In this document: piece by piece, positions 17,635 to 26,543 of the stretch | Position numbering within the stretch: the first letter of the stretch is position 1 | How the letters are laid out: each line of letters opens with the position of its first letter | Assembly (NCBI GenBank): GCA_965284435.1 | Contig: OZ260083.1 | Span: 1,922,001 to 1,986,000, forward strand | Source: CAIYZT01 sp947461435 | GTDB taxonomy: Bacteria > Pseudomonadota > Alphaproteobacteria > Rhodobacterales > Rhodobacteraceae | Reading direction: 5' to 3' | DNA: 64,000 nucleotides | Position numbers and translations under genes: made by a program | Notes under the pieces: generated by a model | What the model was told of the DNA's origin: nothing | Databases searched by the model: none | Seen by the model: only the letters and a program-made list of their open reading frames with translations

Positions 17635-18478
17635 CGCGTTGATCCATTTGCGTCATTTCGGCGGAATATGCCGCTGCATAGCGGTTGCGAACGTCAACCT
17701 CGGGCCGGGTTTCGGATCGCCAAAGGCAATAGGCTGCCATCCGCCATGAAAAATAGGGGCGCAAAGCCCGATACCGAGTTTCCAAATCCGGGCGCGCAAG
17801 GGCTGCCCAAAATTCGGCGTCTTCATCAGGGGTGAGCGCTGTATGCTCGCTTAAGATCTGGAAGGCGGGCGACAGGAAACTGTAGATATCCTCGGCCAAG
17901 TCCCCCGTCGCGGGGCATTGCCAATCGATGATCCGCAAGTTCGGCCCATGACCGATCAGATTGCCCGGCCCCAGATCGGTATGGATCAGGGACAGACGTG
18001 CGGGAGGCCCTAGATCGCGTGGGATCGGACGGCCGGGGGGCACGGCACTGCATCGGGCGAACAATGCGTCGCCCTCGGCCAGAATCCCGACCGGATCAAA
18101 GGGTCTGCGGCGAAAACCTTCGGGATCTGCGGACTCTTTGCGCAACAAGATCCGTGCGACATCTGCGGTGCCTTTTGTCCAGGGGGTGCCTTCGGCATAT
18201 TCATAAATCATCACCGACTCGTCTGGCCAAAATTTCAAAAGCCGGGGCGCCACGTTCAGTCCCTGCAAGCGCTGCAGCGCTCGGGCCTCGTCCTGCGGCC
18301 GATTGGGAAACAGCGTGCCGGTGGTTTCCGGCGCAAATCGTTTGAGTACCATCTTTGCTGTGCCGGTCGAGACCAAAAGCACTTCGTTCAGATAACCGCC
18401 CTTAAGGGCGCGAAGCGTGACGTCGCCCTGCCAAAGCCCTGCATCTTGCAATAGGGTGGTGACGTGATCTTCGGTCAT
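17624..18478 (-). CDS. Aminoglycoside phosphotransferase/choline kinase-like small-molecule kinase
   Basis: A 284-residue protein kinase-like fold enzyme. The ATP-site lysine is in MVLKRF (K46), the hinge region is IYEYAEGTPW (about 91-100), the catalytic loop is HTDLGPGNLI (H166, D168, N173), and the metal Asp is in RIIDWQ (D185). This APH family phosphorylates small hydroxylated molecules. Set between a dehydrogenase (4-nt overlap) and a sugar isomerase, a sugar or polyol substrate is likelier than an antibiotic; that is inference. Confidence 0.75.
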   Translation of the reverse strand: MTEDHVTTLLQDAGLWQGDVTLRALKGGYLNEVLLVSTGTAKMVLKRFAPETTGTLFPNRPQDEARALQRLQGLNVAPRLLKFWPDESVMIYEYAEGTPWTKGTADVARILLRKESADPEGFRRRPFDPVGILAEGDALFARCSAVPPGRPIPRDLGPPARLSLIHTDLGPGNLIGHGPNLRIIDWQCPATGDLAEDIYSFLSPAFQILSEHTALTPDEDAEFWAALARPDLETRYRALRPYFSWRMAAYCLWRSETRPEVDVRNRYAAAYSAEMTQMDQRDAD

Positions 18479-19473
18479 GCGAACGCCTGCAATCGGGATA
18501 GCAGCGGCGCGTCAATTTCCAGCCCTTCCCTGGCCAGACGGGCCTTATTTGCCTCGCGGCGGGAATTGGGCAGGCGCGCGCCTGCCTGTTCGGTGATAGA
18601 GGCCGCCAGCCGTTGAATCGTGGCGTCGAATCCGCCGCCGGAAAACCCTTGCGGATTGATCGCGATGAAAAACTGACCATTGTCTATGGGTTTGCCGTCA
18701 TTTGCCGAAAATGACCCTTGGTCGACACCAAGATTCCCGCCTGCCAAAGCGGCGCACAGGACTTCAACCAACAGGCCAATTGAGAATCCCTTTACACCGC
18801 CCGCCGGGGCCATAGAGCCCGCGAGCCCCGCCTCAGCATCGGTGGTCGGCTGTCCTGCCGCATCGAGGGCCCAGCCCAAGGGGATTGGTCGCCCAAGGTC
18901 TGCTGCGCGCCGGATCGCGGTCCATGCAACCGCAGTGGCGGATTGATCAACGAGAAACGCAATCTGTCCGCCCGGCGCAGGGACGGCATAAGAGATTGGA
19001 TTTGTGCCAATGATTGGCCGGTTTCCGCCCACCGGGGCGACTGTCGGCACGGCGTTCGTGGCCCCAATCGCAAACAGACCGGCCTGTGCCAGCCTGCCGG
19101 TGTGAAACCCCAGCGTCGCCGCGTTGTAAGAATTGAAAACCCCCATGGCCGCAATCCCTTGGGCCTTGGCCGCCGGGATCAGACGTTCAAATCCGGCCTC
19201 AATCGCCGGATGGGCAAAGCCGTGGCGCGCGTCAACGCGAAAGCTGCTGGGTGTCAAGGCTGTCACCTGAGGCTTTGCCGTGCCGTCCACCTTGCCACTG
19301 CGCAGGTGCTGGCAATAGTAATCCAGCCAATAAAACCCGTGCCCTTCAAGTCCGGAAAGTTCGGTGTCAAGAATTGCTTCTGTGAAGTAGGGAGCGTGAT
19401 GTTGGGCCAGACCGCTCCCGATCAGGGCCGATTGGATCAGATCGCGTGCAGCGCTGACAATGAGAACCGTCAT
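18475..19473 (-). CDS. Ldh family (malate/lactate-type) NAD(P)H oxidoreductase
   Basis: About 332 residues, matching the Ldh/YiaK/AllD family, which is unrelated to classic lactate dehydrogenase and reduces 2-keto acids such as 2,3-diketogulonate or ureidoglycolate. Landmarks are LEGHGFYWLDYYCQHL (catalytic His), NSYNAATLGFHTGRLAQAGL, GGNRPIIGTNPISYAVPA and GGVKGFSIGLLVEVL. A longer frame opens at 19557, but the family begins near MTVLIVSAARDLIQSAL at 19473. It overlaps the kinase gene by 4 nt, giving a three-gene unit for sugar-acid metabolism. Confidence 0.85.
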   Translation of the reverse strand: MTVLIVSAARDLIQSALIGSGLAQHHAPYFTEAILDTELSGLEGHGFYWLDYYCQHLRSGKVDGTAKPQVTALTPSSFRVDARHGFAHPAIEAGFERLIPAAKAQGIAAMGVFNSYNAATLGFHTGRLAQAGLFAIGATNAVPTVAPVGGNRPIIGTNPISYAVPAPGGQIAFLVDQSATAVAWTAIRRAADLGRPIPLGWALDAAGQPTTDAEAGLAGSMAPAGGVKGFSIGLLVEVLCAALAGGNLGVDQGSFSANDGKPIDNGQFFIAINPQGFSGGGFDATIQRLAASITEQAGARLPNSRREANKARLAREGLEIDAPLLSRLQAFA

Positions 19474-19693
19474 GAAGGGGCCTTTGCCTGAGACGTGCTT
19501 GGCCGAACCCCAAGCCTTGCGCAAGTGGGCAACCTTCCACCGGCCGAAGTCTATCATGGGAGCGACCCGGACCCTTTGATTGCGACCCGCCGGCCCTTAC
19601 GCTGGACGGAGTGGTGGGGCCGCCGAAAGCTGACGTTTCCATCACGGGACCGGGATTTCGATCGCGGGGCCGCGCCGGTTAGATTGGGATGAA

Positions 19694-19717
19694 AAAAGGG
19701 GCCCAAAGGCCCCTTTT
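19694..19717. terminator. Bidirectional hairpin terminator
   Basis: AAAAGGGGCC and GGCCCCTTTT around the loop CAAA form a perfect 10-bp stem with T-rich ends on both strands. It lies 22 nt after the stop of the Gfo/Idh/MocA gene (minus strand) and separates that operon from the Ldh-family unit. Confidence 0.85.
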
Positions 19718-19739
19718 GGAAGATGGATAGTTCAACCCG

Positions 19740-20909
19740 TCAAAGGGCAAGGCTGGTCCATGCGGCGTTTTTATTGGACGAGCGCACGCAGGCATCAACA
19801 AAGGCCACACCCTCCAGCCCTTCTTTCAGTCCGGGGAAGTGGACTGCGGCGTCAAGGGGTTGGCCTTCTCGGCGGGCGATAATGGCACGGGCCGCCTCGG
19901 CGTAGATATTGGCAAAGCCTTCAAGATAGCCTTCGGGGTGGCCCGAGGGGATTCGCGTCATCCGCGCGGCCGCGTCGCCCGTGGCCGGGCCGCCGCGCGT
20001 CAGCCGATAGGCCGGTTTGCCCAAGGGCGATACCCAAAGATAGTTCGGGTTTTCCTGATGCCATTCCAGCCCCGCCTTGGAGCCATAAATCTTGATCTTC
20101 AGGCCGTTCTCTTCGCCGGCGGCGACCTGCGAGCACCACAGCATGCCGCGTGCGCCACCCTTGTAGCGCATCAGGACATGGCCATTGTCGTCGACCCGCC
20201 GACCCGGCACGAAGGATTGCAAATCGGCCGCCAGAGTATCCAGCGTCAGGCCCGACATATACCCCGCCAAGTTGAAGGCATGGGTGCCGATATCGCCGGT
20301 GGATCCGCCCGCGCCCGAACGGGCCGGATCGGTGCGCCAATCGGCCTGTTTTTGCCCGGTCTGTTCGATCGGTTCTGACAGCCAGTCTTGGATATACTGC
20401 ACGTTTACAAGACGAATATCGCCCAGATCGCCGGCAGCGATCATCTCGCGGGCTTGGCGGACCATGGGATAGCCGGTGTAATTATGGGTCAGGGCAAAGA
20501 CGACGCCCGAGGCTTCGGCGGCCTTGGCGAGTTTCTTTGCCTCTGGCAAGGTTGCGGTCAGGGGTTTGTCGCAGATCACATGGATACCGCGGCGCAAAAA
20601 CTCCATCGCGACGGGGGCATGCATATGGTTGGGGGTGACGATGGCCACCGCTTCGATCCCGTCTTTGCGGCGGGCCTCTTTTTGGGCCATCTCGGCAAAG
20701 GAGCCATAGCTGCGCGCCACGCCCAGATCGGCGGCCGAAGCGGCGGATTTTTCGGGATCGGACGAAAATGCGCCAGCGACAAGTTCGTATTGATCATCCA
20801 GACGTGCGGCAATGCGGTGAACCGCGCCGATAAAGGCGCCGCGTCCGCCCCCAACCATACCAAGGCGAATTCTGGGGGCGCGGGCAACATGGGCAGCAGT
20901 GATGGCCAT
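19740..20909 (-). CDS. Gfo/Idh/MocA family oxidoreductase
   Basis: A 389-residue NAD(P)-dependent sugar dehydrogenase. The Rossmann motif is LGMVGGGRGAFIGAVHR (about 16-32). The conserved AIVTPNHMHAPVAMEFLRRGIHVICDKPL supplies the family Lys of the EKP-type motif (here DKP). The C-terminal domain has GGSTGDIGTHAFNLAGYM with the catalytic-site His and Asp. Members oxidise inositol, glucoside or amino-sugar hydroxyls, often at C3. It is downstream of two isomerase-like genes in the LacI operon, and its product may be their substrate. Confidence 0.87.
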   Translation of the reverse strand: MAITAAHVARAPRIRLGMVGGGRGAFIGAVHRIAARLDDQYELVAGAFSSDPEKSAASAADLGVARSYGSFAEMAQKEARRKDGIEAVAIVTPNHMHAPVAMEFLRRGIHVICDKPLTATLPEAKKLAKAAEASGVVFALTHNYTGYPMVRQAREMIAAGDLGDIRLVNVQYIQDWLSEPIEQTGQKQADWRTDPARSGAGGSTGDIGTHAFNLAGYMSGLTLDTLAADLQSFVPGRRVDDNGHVLMRYKGGARGMLWCSQVAAGEENGLKIKIYGSKAGLEWHQENPNYLWVSPLGKPAYRLTRGGPATGDAAARMTRIPSGHPEGYLEGFANIYAEAARAIIARREGQPLDAAVHFPGLKEGLEGVAFVDACVRSSNKNAAWTSLAL

Positions 20910-20923
20910 GGTCAGGGATCCTT

Positions 20924-21766
20924 TCAGGGAGTCAAATGGGCCTTGATAAGCGCGAGCGCATCTGAGGCCAGAGTGAGAGGGTCATCAAACAGGGGTCGCC
21001 AGATCCGCGTGGCGGCCGCAATTTCGGGCAGCGATTGTCCAAAGGCTTCGACCGAAATCCAGCGGTCGTAGTCCCTTTCCCGCAGGACCCCCAAAGCGGC
21101 GCCAAGCGCGGCATGGCCCGATCCGGGCGTGCCCCGATGGTTTTCTGACAGGTGGAAGTGGGCCACGTGTGGCAGGGTTTCCCGCAGGGCGGACGTGGGA
21201 TCGGATTCTTCGATGTGGGCGTGAAACGTGTCATAAAGATACCCATAATTCGGACGCGCCACGGCGGCAACCAGACGCGCAGCCTCGGCGGCCGTGGTCA
21301 GGGCATAGCATTCAAATCGGTTCAACGGCTCGACCGCAAGCCGCAGTGCAGGGCCCGCGCGATCGGCCATGCTGGCATGGGCTGCCACCATGCGGGCGAA
21401 TTCGTCTGGTGTTGGCCCCTGGCCGGAGAATTGCCCCAAGGGTTGGGTGAAGGGCCCGGCGATCAGAGTTGCGCCCATTTCGTGGGCCATATCCACCAGC
21501 CAATGCAAATGGTCCTGGCCCCGCCGCTGGTCGGCGGTGTTGTCAGACAGCGGGTTGTGGGCTGCGTCGGGCAGGGTGCCGATCATGGCGGGCAGCAAAC
21601 CGGCATCGCGCACCATCTGGCCCGCTTTGCGGGCTTCGTTCGCTGTTCCGTCAAAGAACGGCACCTCGACCCCGTGGTAGCCTTGCCTTTTGAGGGCAGC
21701 CAGAACCGGGGCCAGCGCCGCATCAAGGCGCGCCGTCCACAACAGAAGATTGATGCCGAATATCAC
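20924..21766 (-). CDS. D-tagatose/D-allulose 3-epimerase-like sugar isomerase
   Basis: A 280-residue TIM barrel. The segments LAVEPLNRFECYALTTAAEAARLV, YGYLYDTFHAHIEESD, HFHLSENHRGTPGSGH and WISVEAFGQ follow the D-tagatose/D-psicose 3-epimerase pattern, in which two Glu, one Asp and one His bind the metal. These enzymes epimerise free ketohexoses at C3. Compared with the other three TIM-barrel isomerases of the window this is the only one with this motif set. It starts 93 nt after the preceding gene and ends 14 nt before the Gfo/Idh/MocA start, inside the LacI-led operon. Confidence 0.83.
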   Translation of the reverse strand: MIFGINLLLWTARLDAALAPVLAALKRQGYHGVEVPFFDGTANEARKAGQMVRDAGLLPAMIGTLPDAAHNPLSDNTADQRRGQDHLHWLVDMAHEMGATLIAGPFTQPLGQFSGQGPTPDEFARMVAAHASMADRAGPALRLAVEPLNRFECYALTTAAEAARLVAAVARPNYGYLYDTFHAHIEESDPTSALRETLPHVAHFHLSENHRGTPGSGHAALGAALGVLRERDYDRWISVEAFGQSLPEIAAATRIWRPLFDDPLTLASDALALIKAHLTP

Positions 21767-21859
21767 GCCAAGACCATCATGAGTTGAAACCTGTCGCGGG
21801 GAAGATCTGACCTATAAGCGTCAAGGCGGCCTTGAGCCGGCCCCCCTGACCCTTGGCAA

Positions 21860-22912
21860 TCACAATCCCAGCATCCGGCGGTTCGCCGCACGGTCGGTGC
21901 CGGCGTCAGCGAAGTCATCAAAGGCTTTTTCAGTGACGCGGATGATGTGATCGCGCACGAACTGCGCGCCTTCTCGGGCCCCATCTTCGGGGTGTTTCAG
22001 GCAGCATTCCCATTCCACGACCGCCCAGCCGGCAAAGTTGTGCTGGGTCAGTTTGGAGAAGATTCCGCCAAAATCCACATGACCATCGCCCGGGCTGCGG
22101 AACCTGCCTGCGCGGTTGACCCAAGATTGGAACCCCCCATACACACCTTGGCGGCCCGTGGGGTTCAGTTCGGCATCCTTGACGTGGAACATCTTGATCC
22201 GCTCGTGGTAGATATCGATGTGGTCCAGATAATTCAGCGCCTGCAAAACATAGTGGCTGGGATCGTACAACATGTTCGCGCGAGGATGATTGTTCACCCG
22301 TTCCAGGAACATCTCGAAGGTGATGCCATCGTGCAGATCTTCTCCGGGATGGATTTCGTAACACAGATCCACGCCCATTTCGTCGGCATGGTTCAGCAGT
22401 GGTGTCCAGCGGCGGGCCAGTTCGTCAAAGGCTTCTTCGACCAGACCGGCGGGGCGCTGCGGCCATGGGTAGAGATACGGCCAGGCGAGCGCGCCTGAAA
22501 ACGTGGCATGTTCCGTCAGACCCAGGTTGCGGCTGGCGGTCAGGGCTTTTTTCACCTGCGTCACCGCCCATTCCGCGCGAGCGGCCGGATTGCCGCGCAC
22601 CTGCGGGGCGGCAAACCCATCAAACTGAGTGTCATAGGCCGGGTGAACGGCGACAAGTTGCCCCTGAAGGTGGGTCGACAGTTCGGTGATTTGAATGCCG
22701 TTGGCTGCCGCTTGCCCCTTGAGGTCGTCACAATAGTCCTTTGAGGTGGCTGCGTGATCCAGATCAAACAAACGCGCATCCCAAGACGGAACCTGAACCC
22801 CGACATAGCCACAATCGGCCGCCCATTTGGTGATGGTGTCCCACGAGTTGAACGGGGCGGCGTCGCCAGCAAATTGAGCCAGAAAGAGGGCAGGGCCCTT
22901 GATCGTTTTCAT
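21860..22912 (-). CDS. Sugar phosphate isomerase/epimerase family protein
   Basis: A 350-residue xylose isomerase-like TIM barrel, longer than the usual 280. Visible active-site segments are VDLCYEIHPGEDLHDG (Glu), ANMLYDPSHYVLQ (Asp, His), RIKMFHVKDAELNPTGRQGVYGG (His, Lys, Asp) and WAVVEWECC (Glu). This long subgroup accompanies Gfo/Idh/MocA dehydrogenases in many sugar clusters, but I know of no fixed reaction. It begins 10 nt after the LacI stop, so it is cotranscribed with its probable regulator. Confidence 0.82.
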   Translation of the reverse strand: MKTIKGPALFLAQFAGDAAPFNSWDTITKWAADCGYVGVQVPSWDARLFDLDHAATSKDYCDDLKGQAAANGIQITELSTHLQGQLVAVHPAYDTQFDGFAAPQVRGNPAARAEWAVTQVKKALTASRNLGLTEHATFSGALAWPYLYPWPQRPAGLVEEAFDELARRWTPLLNHADEMGVDLCYEIHPGEDLHDGITFEMFLERVNNHPRANMLYDPSHYVLQALNYLDHIDIYHERIKMFHVKDAELNPTGRQGVYGGFQSWVNRAGRFRSPGDGHVDFGGIFSKLTQHNFAGWAVVEWECCLKHPEDGAREGAQFVRDHIIRVTEKAFDDFADAGTDRAANRRMLGL

Positions 22913-22922
22913 GTCAGTCTCC

Positions 22923-23957
22923 TTACAGTCCGGTTTTGAAATCGGACAAAATTGGGATTTGCAGGTCTTGGGCCAATTCGGGCGCGCGGCCCTCGATGGC
23001 GGCCATCACGGCGCGGGCCAGAAAATGCCCGGCCCGGGCCACGTCTTCCTTGCCCACAATGATTTCGGGACGAAAGCGGTGCAGGAACCCGATGGCTTCC
23101 TTGGAGGCCAGATCGAAATCTTTGCCGATCTTCAAACCAGCCCGTTCGGCCCCGGTCACCGCCGCCATCGCCCCGGTCGTCGAGCCGGAAATCAATCCAT
23201 CCGGGCGCGGTGACTGCGACATGCGCCGTGCAATGGCCTCTTCGATGTCATTTGCGGAACTGTCGGATGTGCAGCTTTCGGCCACTTCAAAGGTCAATCC
23301 ACACGCCGCGGACTCTTGCAGGGCACCCGTGATCATATGGCGCGAATACATGTGATTGCGCGGTGGGGCGATCATGAAGATGCGCTTGCGTCCCAAGGCG
23401 GCCAAGGCGGTTACCGCGATGCGTCCGAAGGATTCATTGTCATAGTCGAAATATGGATGGTCGACATCCATATCGCTGCGCCCATGGGTGGCAAAGGGAA
23501 AACCACGTTCGGCCATATAGTGGATGCGGCTGTCATCGGGTTTTGTCTGGTTCAAGATAATTCCGTCAGCAGATTCGGTTTCCACAATATAGCGCACCGG
23601 ATCAAGCGGATCCTGATCGGGGAAATAGGGCATGACGACCATATGATAGGGCGTGCCACGCAGGGATTCCGCAATCGAATAGATCAGTTTGGAGGTGTGG
23701 TTCATCACATCCGCTTCGGTCGAAAGAACAAGCGCGATCACGTTGGTCTTTCCGGTCCGCAGACGCACGGCTGCTCGGTTTTGTCTGTAGCCGAGCCGTT
23801 CAGCGGCCTCGCGGACGCGGCGTTTTGTTTCCTCGCCAATGTCAGATGCGTCCTTCAACGCGCGGCTTACCGTTGCCACCGCAAAGCCTGTCGCCTCGGC
23901 GATGGTCTTCAGCGTTGGACGCGCTGATTCGGGATGCAACGGTGGTCGTTCGTTCAT
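22923..23957 (-). CDS. LacI family transcriptional regulator
   Basis: A 344-residue repressor. The N-terminal helix-turn-helix reads LKTIAEATGFAVATVSRALKD with the hinge helix RLGYRQNRAAVRLRTGKTN (about residues 14-60). The rest is a periplasmic-binding-like ligand domain. The start at 23957 is preferred over 23987 because the family begins shortly before the HTH. It heads a minus-strand operon of isomerases and a dehydrogenase and faces a divergent ABC importer operon with two LacI-type palindromes (24198-24232). It is therefore the likely local regulator of both, responding to a sugar ligand. Confidence 0.88.
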   Translation of the reverse strand: MNERPPLHPESARPTLKTIAEATGFAVATVSRALKDASDIGEETKRRVREAAERLGYRQNRAAVRLRTGKTNVIALVLSTEADVMNHTSKLIYSIAESLRGTPYHMVVMPYFPDQDPLDPVRYIVETESADGIILNQTKPDDSRIHYMAERGFPFATHGRSDMDVDHPYFDYDNESFGRIAVTALAALGRKRIFMIAPPRNHMYSRHMITGALQESAACGLTFEVAESCTSDSSANDIEEAIARRMSQSPRPDGLISGSTTGAMAAVTGAERAGLKIGKDFDLASKEAIGFLHRFRPEIIVGKEDVARAGHFLARAVMAAIEGRAPELAQDLQIPILSDFKTGL

Positions 23958-24197
23958 TTCAGGTAACCTGACCCCGATGGGGCCCAAAAAAACAGAATCG
24001 CTTGGAAGTGATTCGCCGATTTCCCCCGATGTCCTTTGGCGGAAAACCGGTCACGCTGCAGAGCGGCATTCAACGTTTTCAACGTCTTTCCGCACTGCAG
24101 CGAGGGCGTTTCGACATGTCTTCTAAGCAAGACCTGGTTCGCATGAAGCCCATAAAAAATGCGCGCTACAAGCGAAAAGATTACTTGATCGGCAAAA

Positions 24198-24232
24198 CTA
24201 TAACGTTATAGGCTCCGGCTATAACGATTTAG
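24198..24232. promoter_or_regulatory. Tandem LacI-type operators before the ABC importer operon
   Basis: CTATAACGTTATAG (24198-24211) is a perfect palindrome with the central CG typical of LacI-family operators. CTATAACGATTTAG (24219-24232) is a second copy with two mismatches in its right half. Their centres are 21 bp apart, two helical turns, and the pair ends 18 nt before the start codon, so binding would block the promoter or the initiating polymerase. Confidence 0.7.
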
Positions 24233-24250
24233 AAACTGGGAGGAGACCCT

Positions 24251-25486
24251 ATGAAGACTTGGAAAATCGCAGCGCTTATGCTGTCGGTCGTGCTGCCGAG
24301 CGCCTCGCTCGCAACCGATCTGGAAGTGACCCATTGGTGGACATCAGGCGGCGAAGCCGCTGCCGTGGCAGAATTCGCCAAGGCATTTGATGCGACCGGC
24401 AACAAGTGGGTTGATGGCGCGATCGCTGGTTCGGGTGACACCGCTCGTCCGATCATCATCAGCCGTATCTTGGGCGGCAACCCGATGGGCGCCACCCAGT
24501 TGAACCCTGGCAAGGACGCAGACGAGTTGATCGCTGCTGGTCTGATGCAGGACCTGACCGATCTGGCAACCGCCGAAGATTGGGCAAACATTCTGCGTCC
24601 GGCATCGCAGCTGGAATCGTGCACCGTTGACGGCAAAGTTTATTGCGTTCCTGTCAACCTGCACTCGGCCCAGTGGATGTGGACCAACCGCAAGGTCTAT
24701 ACCGATCTTGGCATCGAGCCGCCAACGAACTTTGACGAAGCTGTCGCTGCCGCCCCTGCGCTGCAAGCTGCTGGTATCCAGCCGTTCTCGCTTGCACAGG
24801 GCTGGCCCGTTGGCTTGATGGTTAACGACATCCTGGTGGCACAAGCCGGTGTTGAAAACTTTGTGAAAGTTTACAAAGACCGCGATCTGGCGATTGCTGG
24901 TGGTCCTGAGTTCACCAAGGTATTCGAATCCTTGGCGGCTGTCCGTCAGTTCGTTCCTGCCGACAAGATGGTTCCCCAGTGGAACGAAGCTGTTGGTCTT
25001 GTGATCCAAGGCAAGGCCGGCGCGAACATCATGGGTGACTGGGCTGGCGGCGAATTCGCTGTTGCCAACATGGTTGCTGGTCAGGACTATGACTGCCTTC
25101 CAGGTCTGGGTGTAACCCCGGTTCTGAACACTGGCGGCGACGTGTTCTACTTTCCCAAGTCGGCTGATCCGGCTGTCACCGAAGCACAGCTGAAACTGGC
25201 TTCGACCCTTGTGACAAAGGAAGTTCAGGTTGCGTTCAACCTGAAGAAGGGCTCGTTGCCGATGCGCGCTGACGTTGACCTGTCGGCTGCCAACGACTGC
25301 ATGAAGAAGGGTCTGGCGATCCTCGACGGCTCTGACGCCGTGTTCCCGAACGACGTCCAGATGATTGACCGCGACTCGATCAACCAGATCAATGATCTGT
25401 TCACCGAGTTTATGGCCAACCCTGACATGGCTGCTGCAGACGCGCAGGCCAAGTTCGTTTCGATCATCGAAGCCGCTCCTAAGTGA
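24251..25486 (+). CDS. Sugar ABC transporter substrate-binding protein (family 1)
   Basis: A 411-residue secreted binding protein. The signal peptide is MKTWKIAALMLSVVLPSASLA; the mature protein starts TDLEVTHWWTSGGEAAAVAEFAKAF, the standard opening of family 1 (MalE-like) oligosaccharide binders. Trp-rich segments (QWMWTNRKVY, MGDWAGGEFA) suit stacking against sugar rings. A strong GGGAGGAG site precedes it. It is the first gene of an eight-gene operon ending in GH43, and a hairpin after it (25516-25549) may let it be made in excess over the permeases. Confidence 0.88.
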   Translation: MKTWKIAALMLSVVLPSASLATDLEVTHWWTSGGEAAAVAEFAKAFDATGNKWVDGAIAGSGDTARPIIISRILGGNPMGATQLNPGKDADELIAAGLMQDLTDLATAEDWANILRPASQLESCTVDGKVYCVPVNLHSAQWMWTNRKVYTDLGIEPPTNFDEAVAAAPALQAAGIQPFSLAQGWPVGLMVNDILVAQAGVENFVKVYKDRDLAIAGGPEFTKVFESLAAVRQFVPADKMVPQWNEAVGLVIQGKAGANIMGDWAGGEFAVANMVAGQDYDCLPGLGVTPVLNTGGDVFYFPKSADPAVTEAQLKLASTLVTKEVQVAFNLKKGSLPMRADVDLSAANDCMKKGLAILDGSDAVFPNDVQMIDRDSINQINDLFTEFMANPDMAAADAQAKFVSIIEAAPK

Positions 25487-25515
25487 GCAGCCGCTGATTG
25501 ATTGACGAAGACCGC

Positions 25516-25549
25516 AGGTCCGGCTTCCACAAAGGTGGCCGGGCCTGTT
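25516..25549 (+). terminator. Intra-operon attenuator hairpin
   Basis: The stem AGGTCCGGC/GCCGGGCCT (9 bp, one G-U) with an inner CCAC/GTGG extension is followed by TGTTT. It stands 30 nt after the binding-protein gene and 34 nt before the first permease, the usual place for partial termination or mRNA stabilisation in ABC operons. Confidence 0.6.
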
Positions 25550-25579
25550 TATTGACCCCTTAGACAGACGGAATGCCCC

Positions 25580-26533
25580 ATGGACAGACCAAATCCCTTT
25601 TTCCGAAACAAATGGTCAAAGGCCGCGTCGTTGCCGATGATGCTGATCGTGTGGGTTGTCTTTGTCTGCGGGACGATTTGGACCGTCCTTTTCTCCTTTA
25701 CCAACATCAAGATCCTGCCGTTGTTCACACCGCAGCAGTGGATGGATGGGTTTGTCGGTTTTGCCAATTACACCCGTCTTTTCAAGACGGACCGCTGGAT
25801 GAGCTGCCCGGGGATCACCAAGATCCTGACCGAGGATTGGGAATTCAAATGCGCGGGCGCGCTGCCGAACATGGTGACCTATGCCGTGTTTTCGATCGTC
25901 ATCTCTGTGTCGTTGGGCTTTTTGCTGGCGGTGATGATGGATCAAAAGATCAGGGCTGAGGGGGTATTTCGCACGATCTATCTGTACCCCTTTGCCTTGT
26001 CGTTCGTTGTGACCGGTCACGTTTGGGCCTGGATCATGTCGCCGGAATATGGCCTGCAACATTCGATCCGCCAGTTGGGCTGGGAAAGCTTCACCTTTGA
26101 CTGGATCGCAGACCGCCAGATGGTGATGTATGCCATCGTCATCGCGGGGATATGGCAGGGCACCGGTTTTGTCATGGCCCTGATGCTGGCCGGTTTGCGC
26201 GGCATTGATGAAGATATCTGGAAAGCCGCGAAAGTGGACGGCATTCCGGCTTGGCGTACCTATCTTCAGATCGTTCTGCCCATGATGAAGCCTGTCTTGG
26301 TGACCACCTTTGTGATCGTCACTTCAGGCGCGGTGCGGATTTACGATCTTGTGGTGGCTACAACGGATGGCGGCCCGGGAATATCATCCGATGTGCCGTC
26401 TCGGTATATCTATCAAAACTTTTCGGCCAATCTGGGCCAATCGCTGGCGGCGTCGACGGTGCTGCTGGTGACGATGGCCATCGTCCTGATCCCTTGGATC
26501 CGGATGGAGTTTGGCAAGAAATCACAGGCTTGA
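25580..26533 (+). CDS. Sugar ABC transporter permease, MalF type
   Basis: A 317-residue inner-membrane protein with six predicted transmembrane segments. The binding-protein-dependent transport signature (EAA loop) is DEDIWKAAKVDGIPAWRTYLQIVLPMMKPV (about 213-242), which docks with the ATPase. An early segment, VWVVFVCGTIWTVLFSFTN, is the first membrane helix. It pairs with the following gene to form the heterodimeric channel of the importer. Confidence 0.88.
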   Translation: MDRPNPFFRNKWSKAASLPMMLIVWVVFVCGTIWTVLFSFTNIKILPLFTPQQWMDGFVGFANYTRLFKTDRWMSCPGITKILTEDWEFKCAGALPNMVTYAVFSIVISVSLGFLLAVMMDQKIRAEGVFRTIYLYPFALSFVVTGHVWAWIMSPEYGLQHSIRQLGWESFTFDWIADRQMVMYAIVIAGIWQGTGFVMALMLAGLRGIDEDIWKAAKVDGIPAWRTYLQIVLPMMKPVLVTTFVIVTSGAVRIYDLVVATTDGGPGISSDVPSRYIYQNFSANLGQSLAASTVLLVTMAIVLIPWIRMEFGKKSQA

Positions 26534-26543
26534 GGAGGACAAA

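Noticed and set aside
17624..18478. The phosphotransferase gene as an antibiotic resistance gene.
   Set aside because: It has the APH fold motifs, but its tight linkage to a dehydrogenase and a sugar isomerase favours a sugar or polyol substrate.
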